Below, one piece after another: positions 36,716 through 50,700 of a stretch of 64,000 bases of DNA; position 1 is the stretch's first letter, and each line of letters starts with the position of its first letter. The DNA lies in the NCBI RefSeq assembly GCF_000002995.4, contig NW_025062478.1, positions 9,090,001-9,154,000 on the forward strand. Reading direction: 5' to 3'. Position numbers and translations under genes: made by a program. The DNA is from Brugia malayi. Lineage: Eukaryota > Nematoda > Chromadorea > Rhabditida > Onchocercidae. The notes under the pieces were generated by a model. It did not search any database. It saw only the letters and a program-made list of their open reading frames with translations, and had not been told where the DNA came from.

Positions 36716-38067
36716 TCATTCCGAATCACTCTCTGGTTCTGTCTTAACTCCAGAAGTATCTAAGTCGTCCTCTGTCTCACATTTAATTGCCGTCTGATCA
36801 TCAGATAGCCAATCTTCTTTTGTATCATTTGCTTCATCCTAAATTTTATATTGCATAAAAATCCAAACAAAACATGGCGAAATATGTACCTTTATCAATG
36901 GAATTACAGCAACTGCAAAAAAATGTTTGAAATTGGATACCTTAACTGACTTTGATTCCATTAATTTCCTGTTAAAGCTTTCTGCAGAAGTATCATGCAA
37001 TCGACGTTTCTTGCTTTTTTTATTTGCTGCTGATGCATTGTTTAGCTCTTTCTGTCGTTCGGCCACAGCATTAAATAGTTGTACAATACCTCTATAAGTA
37101 ATTTTTCCAAAATCGTTACATCTGTTTCTAATAACGACAAACATGATGAATAGATTACTGCACTATCAATAACAGAATCTTAAATGTGATTATGTCCTAG
37201 CAATACATCCGGAAAATTCCGACATTAAAACAGACCCATATGATACTAAATACAATAAATTTAAAGACGATAAAGGAAAATCTATTGTTTATAGTTTTTT
37301 TTTTTTTTTTGCTTGAATGCTTTTACTAGTTACATGAGAATGTTGTCAACTGAATCAATAAACATAATACTTAATAATGCAAATGCCGTAGACATGGATG
37401 TATTAAACAATAATAAGTTAGAAACAACAATGAAAAATCAAGCGTATTAATAAAAATGACTTGAAAGAAAAATGAACTTTGTTGCAAGATGAACGAAATT
37501 GCGTTCCCGTTCCCGATCTTGTACTGGATCTGGCAATACCATACCCATTCGATCCCGTTTATGCTTCGCTGCATGTTCTGCTCGCAATTCACGTTTCGTA
37601 CGTTTCAACTTTTTCTGTAAATTAAATTTAAAATCAACAGTTTATTCCTTAGCTTCTGCAAGCGCACTAAATAAGAGAGAATAAGAAAGAACAATAAGAT
37701 TATCTTTGCTACAAATATCCTCTTGCTACAAAATTTTTTTTATACTGCTTTAAATTCTTAAATCTGATGAAGTGACATACTTTCTGCTGTTTTCCATCGT
37801 CAAAAACAACCGTGTTCTCGTTGCCCACTTTTTTTTGTGTTGTGGGAGATTCTGAAATACGGAAAATTGGTGCCGAAAAAAATGTCAGTATTAATAAAAA
37901 ATGAAAAAAAAAAAAACCAGGAATTGAAATTTGGGAAGCAACTATAAAATAAATTTAAAAAAAAAGCATGCACAATTAATCAAACCATCATCATCATTAT
38001 CTTCACATGAAGAAGAGAAACTTTCGCCGGAAGTGGAGCATACTTCTTTCACTTCTAACTGATCCAT
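36716..38067 (-). CDS. RRP15: RRP15 ribosomal RNA processing protein
   Basis: Five exons are inferred: 38067-37986, 37851-37781, 37614-37478, 37091-36941 and 36838-36716, giving 187 residues with phases 1, 0, 2 and 0. RRP15 is a nucleolar factor for pre-60S (and pre-40S in animals) assembly. The family signature is built by exons 3 and 4: KLKRTKRELRAEHAAKHKRD, then MVLPDPVQDRERERN, then ATKGIVQLFNAVAERQKEL with the diagnostic KGIVQLFNAV at 97-106. A short acidic Ser-rich N-terminus precedes a basic block, and the final exon adds an Asp/Glu-rich tail (WLSDDQTAIKCETEDDLD). A tiny possible extra exon near 36880-36900 was rejected because its phase does not fit. The gene is divergent from the coiled-coil gene. 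Confidence 0.9.
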
Positions 38068-38743
38068 TAAACGTTAGCCACTTCACGGAGTAATCGTAAA
38101 ACTCCCGCGATATCCCAATTGAGAACTTTTAATCGCCTAAATGCATATACATTAAACAACAAAGATAAGTGACTTATGAAAGAGACTACGCGGAATCAAC
38201 TGATTACCCAAGAAACGACACGCAGTCACGAAACCTTACACGGAAGTTAACAGTGTGCCGCAGCGGGTCTCTGCTCACGTCAGTCCGTCATGAAAACTGT
38301 GATCTCACGCCATTTCAACAGTAAAGGAAAGGTTAAAGGTATGAGGAGGAAGGGAGAGTAACACGTGTTTGTGTGTTGTGAGTGCGAGTCTATTAGTATT
38401 TTCCGAAGTCTTACTGGATGATAACTTTGTTGAGTTTTTTGTCTTAATTAAGATGTTGTGTATTTAAGGTGGAGTGAAATTTTTCTTCTATTAAAACTGA
38501 ATTACGTACCAGCAGGTTTGCTGTATATCGAAAATGAAACGTCCTTCAGAGTACTATTATTCATCGTGTAGTGGCGGATAAGTAATTCCGGATGACAGAT
38601 TGCAATTTGAATGTTATGCTTCAATCGTTTTCCTCTTTTTACATTTTTTGAATTCTGAATTGAATCAAAATGTCCTAAATATTAAATTATCGAATTGTTA
38701 ATTGCAGTTACTGGAATGAAAGAATAAAGCACAAGGTGTTGTT
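38068..38743. promoter_or_regulatory. Divergent promoter region, RRP15 and coiled-coil gene
   Basis: Only 676 bases separate the two opposite start codons. The part near 38230-38420 is GC-richer than average and probably carries both promoters. A TTAATTGCAG acceptor at about 38706 lies 37 bases before the plus-strand ATG and could be a 5' UTR intron or trans-splice acceptor. Confidence 0.5.
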
Positions 38744-41700
38744 ATGCATAATCGAATTGAGAATGTTAGAAGTAGCAGCGATGATAACGGTGATATTGTC
38801 AAACAAAGATCAACAGATATGACTTGTTTGGATGGCATTGATGCTAAAAAATATGCAGATTTTCTTAATCTCTTCAACAGTTTGAAGAAACGGAATACAT
38901 CACCTGTGAATATCGATCATACGCGACATTTAGCATCTGTTCAACATGGGAGGTAACAGTTTGACTAAGTCAAAAAGTCTTCAATTTTTTAATCAATCTA
39001 GTAAATAAGAGTTAATTTGATAATTACTTATATTAGTAAGAGAGTCTTATTATATTATGGGAACATATTTTATAGAAGGGTAATTTGAGAGCTTTAATTC
39101 GATATAAGTTTGCATTTAGACTGATGTGATAAGCCTCAAAAATTTTTATTTCATTATTTCTGAAAATTTTTATATGTTTTCCATATTTTTTAAGTGACAG
39201 TCTAGTGGGTAGAGAAGTTGAAGAGAGGAATGAAGAAAAATTTGTTTATAAATAGTCTTCTCACTGTAAATGAAATCGTTGCAAGTTTCTTTCTCACATT
39301 TTTGTGGAATTTTGGGATTTAATTGGCTTGTTTGTTTGGTGAATATTGTAAGTAAATTGTCATCAGCAAATAAGTGCCATTATTTTAAAGGCTAATAAGC
39401 AACCATTATTATTTACATTCGACTCTTTGTTTCTTTCTTTTTCAAAATAATTAACCAATAATAAATAGTCAGCGCAGAATTTATCTGATAAATTTATAAG
39501 AATGCATTACCGCACTTTCTTTTCTAGATAAGTCTTTTCTTTAGGGTATGAGAGTCGATTTTTTTTTTCTGTAACCCATATAACTCCCTTTTTTCTTCAT
39601 TAAAAACTGTTGGTGAAAGTTTTGATGAATTTTTTTAGTACAGAAGGCATCCACTGTTTTAGAGTTCTCAGAATTGAAATGCATCATAAAATATGCCGTC
39701 ATTCATAAAGAACTTGAGTAAGCTTTTCTTAAGGTACGTCCTGTTTTTTAAAACTTTTCTAATTTCCCTTTTTCCTTTCCAGTCTTCTAGTTTGGCATTT
39801 TTTTTGATAAATATGATTCAGTTAATTACAGATCAAGGTACAGAAATGTGTCTGCAGTAGATGATTCTCTTCCAAGTACATCGTCCCAACAATCAAGTGC
39901 TACCAGTCAGAATTCAAATCACGAACATGTTCTCGAAAGTTATCAATTATCTAGGAAATCACAGCCCAGTACTCTGTCTGATATAGACCTCACAACGGTA
40001 TGCACTTTTTCGGTAGAATACAATAACAAAAAAAAAACAAGAGGTCAACTTTGATTAAATGAACAAACAGTTTGAACTTAGTTGAAAGTATTTATTCATT
40101 TGATGAATTATTAATACGTTAATTATTGTGTTTGATCTCTTCTCCTTCACACTTTTGCGGTACCTGTAACATTTTTTACCCTATTTTTTTTTTGCGAATT
40201 TACATTTTTTTAACTATTTATAACTTAAAATAAGAAATTGGTTAAGAAATTTTGATATTGTGATGGCTGTTCATAAGGTGCTTCACAGACACCGATAGTT
40301 GGGTGAATCTGAGTTAGTTAGTGAATTCCAACTATTTTTACCAAGTTTATTTGGTCTCTCTTTGGTTCTATCTATATGAAAATCAAATCGTCGCAATAAC
40401 TTGTAAGGCTACTTTTTGACTTATTTGAACTAAGAATAGTCAAACTATAAATAATTATTTGTTTTCGTGTAATAGTTTAGAACTGATTCCTAGTAAGTTG
40501 GAGACTATAAGTTTCTTGGTTAGCACCGTAGACATTTCCCAAAAAAAAAAATATATATGAGGTTGTTTGAGCACAAATCATTTTTTAAAACTAATTCATT
40601 TCTTACTAATATTTGATTTACGGCTTTTTCTCGGGATTGACCTGATGTTTCTGCGGTACGAATCAGTATCATTATACTGTTATGTTTGGATGAAATGATT
40701 GTTAGCCATTATGATATACTTATTACTACTGAACAAGTTAAATGATGTAATTACTGTAAGAACCATACAGAACTTTATAGTTTCTATATTTATTTACTTT
40801 ATAGACTATAAGCGGTACGGCGTCATTTGAACAATCGCACTGCTTCAATAATAGTATCGCCCAAAGTACCGAAACCGTTAGGTTCGTTTAGTTTTCGAAT
40901 TTGTTTTCATAATATTTGCGCATTAGAGAAATGGACAGAAATAAATGCTTGTTTGGAATGCGTATGGAATGCTTAACACATTTTGTTTATTTTCTTGGAA
41001 TGATGAAACGATGATTAATATTCATTGAAATTGAATACAGCTATTCCAGTGTGCAGAACGAAAGGTACCATTGTCATAACTCTTCCTTTTTTGGCAGTGG
41101 TAGTACACATGAACTAGTATTAGAGAGATGGTTTCCTTGTGACTTAGTAAAGCAAGCACTAAAATATGTGGAAATTACTCATTTGCCATTTTGTAATAAT
41201 TATTCAGCCAAATATTTGGATATTACTAATTGTCCAAACTCGGATATTAAATGACGAAATGCTTGGAAAAAGGGTGTTGCAACCTCAGATGATGTTCTGA
41301 GGTTCATATGCCATATTCAACTTATTGTTTCGCCGATCTTTTGATTTTTTGACACAAAAGAAAAAAGAATTGATAGTTATCATCCATTTTTTATTTTCGT
41401 TCAGCATTTCTAGATTTACTTTTGTTTGAAATTGGGAAAATAATGTAATAATGTACTGGTATTTGCCATCACAGTGCCATTTTTATCGTTCTTAGTCTTT
41501 GTTATTATTAAAAATCACTTATCGGTGTAATAAAGAAATGAAAAAAACGAGCAGTTATGCGAATGAACGAATAAGGCATTAAATGAGTAAGACGTTTCCA
41601 TTACATAGACTGAATGATTTATTAATGTAAATAGTTTTTTAATTGATTAATTTACTTGCCCTAAAAATAAATACTTTCTAGAAACAGGCAGGGAGTGGGG

Positions 41701-44700
41701 AAAGATTGATTCAAGAATTGAAAGAGAAGTACTAAGTGCAACTGTTCATTATTCTTTTTCCAGTCTGTTTGTTCCATATACTGTACAATTTCAGTGCTAC
41801 TTTGCACTTTTTAATTTTACCTTTTTTTAAAGCTATTATCTGACATGAAATCTGAATAGAATACAAACTAAAATAATCGTAATGCAAATAATAATGGTTA
41901 AATAGAATTGAATCATGGAATTACATTTCCCGAAACCTCAAACCGACTAATTATTATAGCATAATGTTGGCTAATTTAATAATCCAGCTCTCTCATTGAA
42001 GATCGGTATTGGTCTCAGTTGATTTTAAGTCAAAACTGTTTTGAATATCCTTGAATACATTCTAACAATTTATTTTTAATATTTCATTTATTTAGAAAGA
42101 TGTCATAATTAAAAATGATGATTGATACTCATGGAGTAATGGAACATTTTAATTATATGACCAGTTAGTATACAATTATCATTTATTGTTGTTTTCTAAA
42201 GTATCGGAAAGAGTACTGTGACACGGAAAGAATATATCGGAAAGAATACTATCGGAAAGAATACTGTGACACGGAGTCTATCTTTTGATGCGAATTGTAC
42301 AGCGATCAAACGGAACTGTTTTGAACGGAACTCAGATTTGGATGTTGCAACGGTAGTCGTACAAGAAATGGATGACAAAAATCCAATTCATATAAATAGT
42401 GAATGCAGAGATTTTAATTTGAGGTTCGAAAATTTTTCTCAATTAATTGTCCAAATTTAGAAGTTTCGACTAATTTGAAGTCTAGTTGTATCCATGAAAG
42501 AGGCAAGTTCTTTCTTTCTCACTATGTATTCACAATGTTCATTGAAAAAACATTATAGGAAGTTATCGGAAAAAAAGAACATCCACTCCGAGCCATTTAA
42601 CAAGAAGGAAGTATCCTTTTGCGAAACTTCATCTGTTGTAAGTTATCTCACTTAGTTTCAGCCATTCAATGATATTTTAAGTTATTTGTCATCATGAAAA
42701 TCACATGAGTCTCCCTCTCAAAAGCGCATTATAACAATAATTACTGCAACTGATCATCAGAAACTACTAAAGGAATGACTCATTGAAGATAAAGAATCTC
42801 TAGTCAATGTTTTCTAGGAGACTGAGAATTATATTGATGCAGATAAGTTACAAGAAATCAAGACTTTACGTAATATTAATAAAACTGTAAGTTTCTATTT
42901 CTAATTTTTTTTTATTGGCCAACTAAACTAGAGTTTCTTTGTCATCTTTCTTGGTCATTTTTTTTTTCTTTTACTCAATAAATTGTGAGTCGTTGCATCC
43001 AGATGATTTTTGAATACTTTATGGAACACGAACAGTTTGGAAATACGAGATTATTAGTACTTATTTGAACTAATTTTACTTGTTTTTAGCATCAACTAAA
43101 CTAATGTTATCCGATAACTTAGTAGTTGAAATTGTAGGTTGGAAAGTAAAAGATAAAAAATAACAATCGTTTTTTTTTTTTTTTTTTTACTAGTTAATCT
43201 CGTGTTTTGTGAACAAATTTTCAGCTAGCAAAAAAACTGGCTAAAGCGGAACGAATTGCACAATTACTTCAAATACAGCTCAAATTTTATGACAAAACAA
43301 GTGATGCTAAATTTGCATGCAAGTTGGCTGGTAAAGTTGCTATTTATAAATCTTATAGCAACCTTATAAAGTTCCTATTTTTATAATATTTTTTAAATAA
43401 ATTTTAGCTTTATTAAAGAATGAATGATTGATTTATCTACTAAAGTTGATTTTTTATTAAAATTTCAGTTTTATTTCGAAACTTATAATGACATCTTATT
43501 TTTTGCTTGCAGCATTACTATCTAATTATGTGTAAATATCTAATTATGTAAATACCACTGTTGATTATTTCATTCCACTGGTGACAGTCTATTATAGATG
43601 CCATCGATCAGTTGAAATTATTGTTACCCAGTGATCGATTTCGTGATGAAGCTGTAGAGGTTAATGCTTTTTTTTCAGAAATCTCTATTTATAGACCATT
43701 ATTAAATTTTCAAAAATCACTCATTGTGGTCAGCTCATACTTTAATGCTTTTTTATAGGTTCTGAATTCTGTTACTCCATCTGTAGATATTAACGATGAA
43801 AAATCTCTCTTCTTGAATAATTTACTGAAAGAGATTGAATACGATAAAGCAACGCTTTCAAATTCCGGAACTTTACGAAAATACTGTGAACGATTAGTTG
43901 AATATGCCCGTAAACATCCGCCGGTTCTTATGGAATTGCAGAATCAAATAAATGAAGTTAGAATTTATTAAATTAATTAGATTAACGAATATATACATAT
44001 ATTTTTTGTTTATTGTTCAAGATTTGTTTAGTTTCTTAATGCATTTCCTACATTTTGAAAAAAAGCGGTGCTCAGTGATTTTCATAAGCAGTACAAACCT
44101 TTTGGATAATTTATTTATGAATTTTAGCAGTGAATTTATCTATTTAATATTCTATATAATATCTATATTATATTAAAATTGTTGGACTGAAAAAACGAAA
44201 AGCTTGAATATAGTTTTGGATCACTTTATTGAATGTCCTATCCACAACAAAGAAATATTTTACTTTATAAAACATCTCTCATAAATATTGACTATTGGAA
44301 TGTCACCTGGCTCAACAATACCAATGTATCAATTTTCATCGACTATTCTATAATGTTGATATTGACAGCATCAAAACAAAGATAAATTTAATCAACTAAT
44401 TTAGTTTTGATTGTCTTTTATGAAGCTCTATTGCTGTTGGTGTCTTCTAATCAGATTTAACACAGAAGAGGTGCAGCAAATTCTTTCATCGGACACATAC
44501 CAGTTTAACAGTCTTCTTTTTCAATAAAATTTATATCAGTCACTCTGATGGTTTAAAAAATTTTTCCCCTTTGTCCAGCACAGAGTATAGGTGAGAAAAT
44601 TTCTCTCTGCAATACATGACAGCAAAAATGTTTCGCCATTTTAATTTGTAGAAGGTCTAGATTTTCATCTGTTAACACTCTGATAGTCTCATTCCAGTGC

Positions 44701-47700
44701 TTGCTGATGTTCTTTTGAGAGTGTTACAAATTTTCTATTCATGAAAAAAATCAAAAGCTATTATAAGCCAATTAAGTTTTACACCCGTTCTTTAGATGAT
44801 ATTTTGTATACTTACCTAACAGCAACAACTATTTCTATGTTTCATTATATCTTTATCTATGTTGCATTTCAATAATTGGCATACAAATTTTCTATATTTG
44901 GTTGCTAAGATATCTCATTTCCGGGAAGCTTTTTCACACTATCACTATACTGCTTCTCGGTAAATTTTTTTTTACAACGTGAAATAGCCATCATAAAAAT
45001 CCTCTACATTTTTGATTGATACCTAGTTTGAAACACACAAATAAATTCATCCAGGAAAGCTAGTTGTCTCCGTTTACCGTTTACGGTACACTGTATGGAT
45101 GAAAATATTGCATTTTAAGTAAAGATCTTATTCATTTTTGGGAATAAATTAGTGAAATATCCTAATTTTTGTCAATTTCTTCTATCCATGTAATCATTTG
45201 CACGATTATTATTATTATTATTATTTGAGACATTATGTCAATGTTTAACCTCTCTGTACACTTTTTTTGCAAAACTGTAAGGAAAAGTTCCTAAATTTTT
45301 ATTAATCAATTAAAAGAAAGAAAATCGCAAGAATGCAATTTTTGCTTTCTTTCTCACATTATCTGTTGTTTACCAACACCTCGTGAAAAATTGGCATTTA
45401 CCGGTTTAGTTATTGTCTTCTCTCTTTATTTATCAAATTGTTTATGAAAAGCAGAAGGGTTATATTCGCATACTTTTGATCAAACGCCTACTATCTCTTT
45501 TAAATTACTCTATAAAAATGATTTCTCTCATAGACCTTTTTAAAATTGCAATAACCACAAGGTTACCGTGCTCATCGATTTTTGAAAACTATTGCATAAT
45601 TTCAAGAATGATTATTAATTAACGGATACCTATCTCTTTCTACTTTTCCGACATTAATGAGTGTCCTACTATCCCAGTATTTCGCTATTGAACATAACAA
45701 ATTCAAATATAAGGTACCGTTTGCCATCTGTGGTGTCATCAAACGGTAGTAGATTCACATATAAATTTTTCCTTCAAATTTAATGTTGGTCCACATATTT
45801 TATAAAGGATACAATTGGAATAATTGCTGTTAGGTTAATGATATTGCTAGTATGGGACACAGTTAATCTTGTTTTAACAATCATTGTTATATTTATTAAG
45901 GCAATCTGATTCTTTTAACTTGTTATTGCGGTACTCATATAACTACAAGGTTACCGTGCTCATCAATTAACGCTAAAATATTATACCTTTTAGATACTTA
46001 TTCAGATTTGTTCTAAAATTAGTTGCAGGACATGGTTAGGACAAAACAATTCTAATAATAAAATTTACACTCAGCTTCCTATCTTTAAAAACAATTGTTG
46101 GTTAAGTCAGGTAGAGGATGAAATTAAACTTAGAAAAAAAACGATGAAGTGAATTTTGCTTTTTTGCTATAGTGTTTTTTTTTTTTTGTTTTTTTTCGGG
46201 ATCGTTTAAATGATTCATTTTATTGGTTCAATGTCGATTCATTTCCAATGAAAATGTTATTCTCACAAAAGCACTATTTATCCTCAAATTTTCAGGAACT
46301 AATTAAAAATCTGGTTTGTATGACCGTTGCTTTTTACACCATTTAAAATCTGTGTTAACTGGTATACATATCTGATGTGAACGTCATTCGCAGTTATTGT
46401 CTAACACAATTTTTCGTCCTTTAGTTTGCGCATTATTTTGTGACTTGTTGAACTGTACTGATATTGAGATACTTTAAAGATTACCATACCTTCCTTCATT
46501 GTACTTCTCATATCGATTTATTATATTTTATTTTTTAAAATAATTTTATTACCACATTCAATTTCAGATAGTAAACACTATAGGTTTTCTTTTAAAATAG
46601 GTCCGGAATTTCAATTCTGGGAATGCATTTTCTATCACACCTGTTTCATTCTCTCGGATACTTTAAACTTATTTTATATGAGCCAAGAAATATGAACAAT
46701 TTTCTCTCCACTTTGAGAATAATTCACATCAGTCTCTTGATCTTGTAATTCATTCCTTTGCTTGATATCTATATTTTGGTTTTTGAAACTTTTTATAAAA
46801 TGAGATCTCAAGATTGCATTTTGCAATAATTTATTTTCTGTTATTGCACAGTTCTAAACTAAAGAAATATATTATTACAAAACGTTTAAATTTTCGAGAT
46901 TTTTTCCACTTTTTGTTGCTTCCCTTAATTTTAACTTGCCTTATTCGCTTTATAATTCTTCATCTTTATTCACAAATTCTATAATATAAGTATTTTCAAC
47001 AGATTCATATCCTGAAGTTGAGGAACAGTGCTGAGCATGAAATAATGATAAAAAATAATCCAAATGGGAATATAATTGATGGAAGCTGTGAGAATCATCA
47101 GCATCAGGTAAGATTTTCTTGGTTTTTCAATGAAATTAATCCTATATCTGAAATAATTCATAAATGTGATAAGTCTGAATTCTGAATTAGTTTATTTTAG
47201 CACCAAAATTAACTTCGAAAATTTTTTTCGGGTAAAAGAATGTGTTGAGAAAAATGTTTAACTTTTTTTCACTTCAACTTCGAAAGAAATTCACCGTTGA
47301 AAGTCTTTTTGCTACGAAAGATTTTATCGTTTATACTTATGTCACTTTAGATCACATCACTGGAAGCAAATTTAGTGTTGCATCGTGAACAACTGGCAAT
47401 GAAAGATGTACAACTTCGGCAACTTGAAGAAGAAATTGGAAACGCTCATCGATGCGTGAGATTACTTTTGATTGCATTTCGTTAAATGTTATTTATATAT
47501 CGTTATTAGAAAAGCAATTATCAGAATTCTGTTTTCTTTTTTTATTTCTCAAAAATGACATACTAAACGAATGATCTCTTTTGATATGTCAGACGATTGT
47601 AAAGAAAAATCAAATTCCTAATTTTTCATAAGAAAAATATTAGAGTTTTACACTTATCAATAAATTTATAAAAAGTTAAGCAATTGTAGGCATTACCGAT

Positions 47701-50700
47701 CATGTCGAGATAGTATTACTTTACTTCGTTGATAAACTATTGTTATCATTCCTTACTTTTTTCAAATTTACATCTTTAATTTGGGAATAAGAAAAACATG
47801 CTTTGTTATAGAATCAACAGCTAAATGCGAAACTTGGTTCAATGGTCACCGCAAATAGCACAAATTTTTTAAATCAAGAGAAGGAACTTAGAGTAAGTTC
47901 ATTTCTATATGCAAACTGAGAAATTATATAGTAAGAAGTGATGAAATGTTTGATACAATGATATCATTTTATGCTTTACATCGTTTATTGCTTACTTTAT
48001 TATTTAAGCGTCATATATTGATATCGTTCTCAGTTCACCTTATAATTTGAGATTAAGTAGCCATATAGTAGCGTGAAGCAGAAAGGTGTGTTAATTTCAT
48101 TATTTTCGAGAATTTTGAAGAGTACTGCTCTTAGTATAATTTACCTGACATAACCTTTAGTGAAAGCTATAGTACCACTGGTATTTGCAAAACTTAGAAT
48201 CCTCAAAAGGAACATAATGCTGGGTACACTTCATGTTTAAAAATTTCCATTTCCATTTAGTCCAACTATTTACGAATATCCATTATCCATTCGATCTTTA
48301 TAAACATTCAATGAATAATTGTTTATAAACATCACAAAGTTGCTGAGTGCAAGTTTCAAATTTCATTCCATTCCAACTTCTGTTTATTGCACAAATTCGA
48401 CACAATAAACTCTTTGATAACCTCAAAATTGATGCAATCAATGGTATTATTTTTATTTATTTAGTTTTCTTTTTTGTTATGAGCTTTCTTTTTAAATTTG
48501 GTTAATGGATCCTCCATTTTGACTAAGACCAAAAGTAAACAAAATTTTTTGAAACTAATCATTTCGTTCAAATTTATCTTCAATTCAACCGGAATGTTTG
48601 TATTGCGAAGTAAAGATCTAACTGGAAAAAAAAATTTTTTTCTTTAAATCTAAAAAAAGATCTTAAAAAAAAATTTAAAAAAAAAAAACTGAAATTAATC
48701 ATTTAACAAGCAAGAAAAAATTGTCTCTTTTATTCGATTACATTCAAACTATACCTGTTCTAAGATGCGGGCAATCTTGCACCAGATTTGTTTTACCCAA
48801 ATTCTATCTTCATCTACTTTGGTAGTAATGATATTTGCAAAACCTAAAATACAGTCGAGATAGAATTTGGCTGATCATAAAGCTTATGAAATTTTCAAAA
48901 TTTTCGAGGTTATACTTAAAATTTTTTTCGAATTGAAAATTCTGCAAAATCGAATTTTCAAGATAATTTGTTAGTCGAAATTATCTTCAACATCTTTTCA
49001 ATAGTGAAGAATAGGACTAGTTGTTATAGGTTAATATTTTTTCATCATTCCCATAAGTAATAATGTAACAAGGAATTTTTTTATCAAAACAAGTAGCGTT
49101 TGAAGCTCTTGTCGAGTTGATTGATAATATGGAAATGATGACATGTCTTTTCAGAAATAATTATGCGTTTTTTATACTAAAAAAAATATATTAATTTTTT
49201 CAAACTTTCAAGCTGACAATAGACAAAATAAAATTTAAATTTTGAGATAAAACTTTTAAAACCAAATGAACTTACCTGTATTAAAGGCAATCCAAAGGGT
49301 TCGTGGACTTTCACCTAAAGTACAGCACAGGTAACAGTAAGAATCGAATCGGTCATTCAACTCTGCTAATCCACAGGTGCTATCATATGCATCTATTATT
49401 TTGTCCACTGCCTGCATATACTATTAAATCGTTATAATAAATAGTTTGCAAAGAAATATTCGTTTTATAAAAATTTTTCAAAACAATGAAGTTGTAAAAT
49501 CTGGTAGGCCTATTTATTAATATTACTTGCAAAGCTCTGTAGTTAATCTCTTATATTTTATCAGTCAAACTTACATCAATGCTCTGATGGGCAATTTCTT
49601 TTAGTTTTCTTATATACTTCTTTGTTTTAGGTATCTTTTCACAGTGATATTGGAGTGCTTCGTACATCTATAATTACATTTTATTAAGTTCTAGATTTTC
49701 CTTAAAGTTCCATTTCTTACCACAGCAAATAGGGGTGAAACGTAGAAAGTTTTTGAAATATTTAAATTATCTTTTTATATGGGAGACTTCTTTGATTTAT
49801 TTTTCCAGTAAGTAGAATAGCCTAATTGTACTTAGAGATCAGTACTAACCAAAGCATTACACTTTGTTAGATTTCCATCTTCCTTCATATATTTGGTTTG
49901 GATTTGCCGCCAGATAGTTTTTAAAATTTTCATTTCTTTTTTTGACATGCATTTCTGAAGATAATTTTGTCGTTGATTTGCAAGTCCATCGTTGAAAGCT
50001 TTTTGAATTTCATCGAAGAACTAAAAATAATAATATTTCATGTGCACTATTAAAATTTCTTTTTTAATATGAATTTTTTCCACCAAAAAGGGCAAACAGC
50101 TGGAACAGCTAAATACTTTGTATCATTTAGTAGTCATTGAATTTTATAATTCTAGAATTATAATTCCAGTGATAGCTGTGATGTCTAGTTTTTTGATATT
50201 TTCAAATGCTGTAAGGTAAATAAAAAAGTGAATGATATGTTTATGTTCTATACGAGGTTACAGTTAAAATTTTGGAACAGAATGCTAATTTATCATCATC
50301 ACTGTTAAATTGTTTTTACATAAACTTGGGTGAGATTAATTTTTCATAGTGACTTGCCGCATGCCAACACTGCATTTGTTTCTCATTCATATCGTCTGTG
50401 GCTACTTCACATAAAGCGGTCATCATCGATTTACACATTACCTATAATGGGGTCACTCAGGAGAAGAATTCATAAGTTTGCAGGATGAAAGAAAAAAAAA
50501 AAAAAAAAACTTTATCCAGAAAAATGTCTAATGTGCTAAATCATAACGTATCTCATATGGAAACTACAAGATAAATTCTTTTTTAAGTTCATTATGAAAT
50601 GAAATGAGAATCCCAACAAAGAGGAAAATTACATCCAGTGTAGTAATATTTATGGCTTTATCAATTTTTAACTCAAACACAACACTGCTGGTTTAGTTAT

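Larger units (their letters stand above)
43957..47350. other. 3.4 kb intron of the coiled-coil gene
   Basis: Phase-0 intron with donor GTTAGA and acceptor ACTTTAG. It holds an ATT microsatellite (45205-45226) and a 20-base sequence present twice (45557-45576 and 45945-45964). No nested gene was recognised. Confidence 0.6.

Noticed and set aside
36880..36903. Possible tiny RRP15 exon (VIPLIK)
   Set aside because: Its acceptor needs a phase that the upstream exon cannot supply; direct joining of 36941 to 36838 is in phase.
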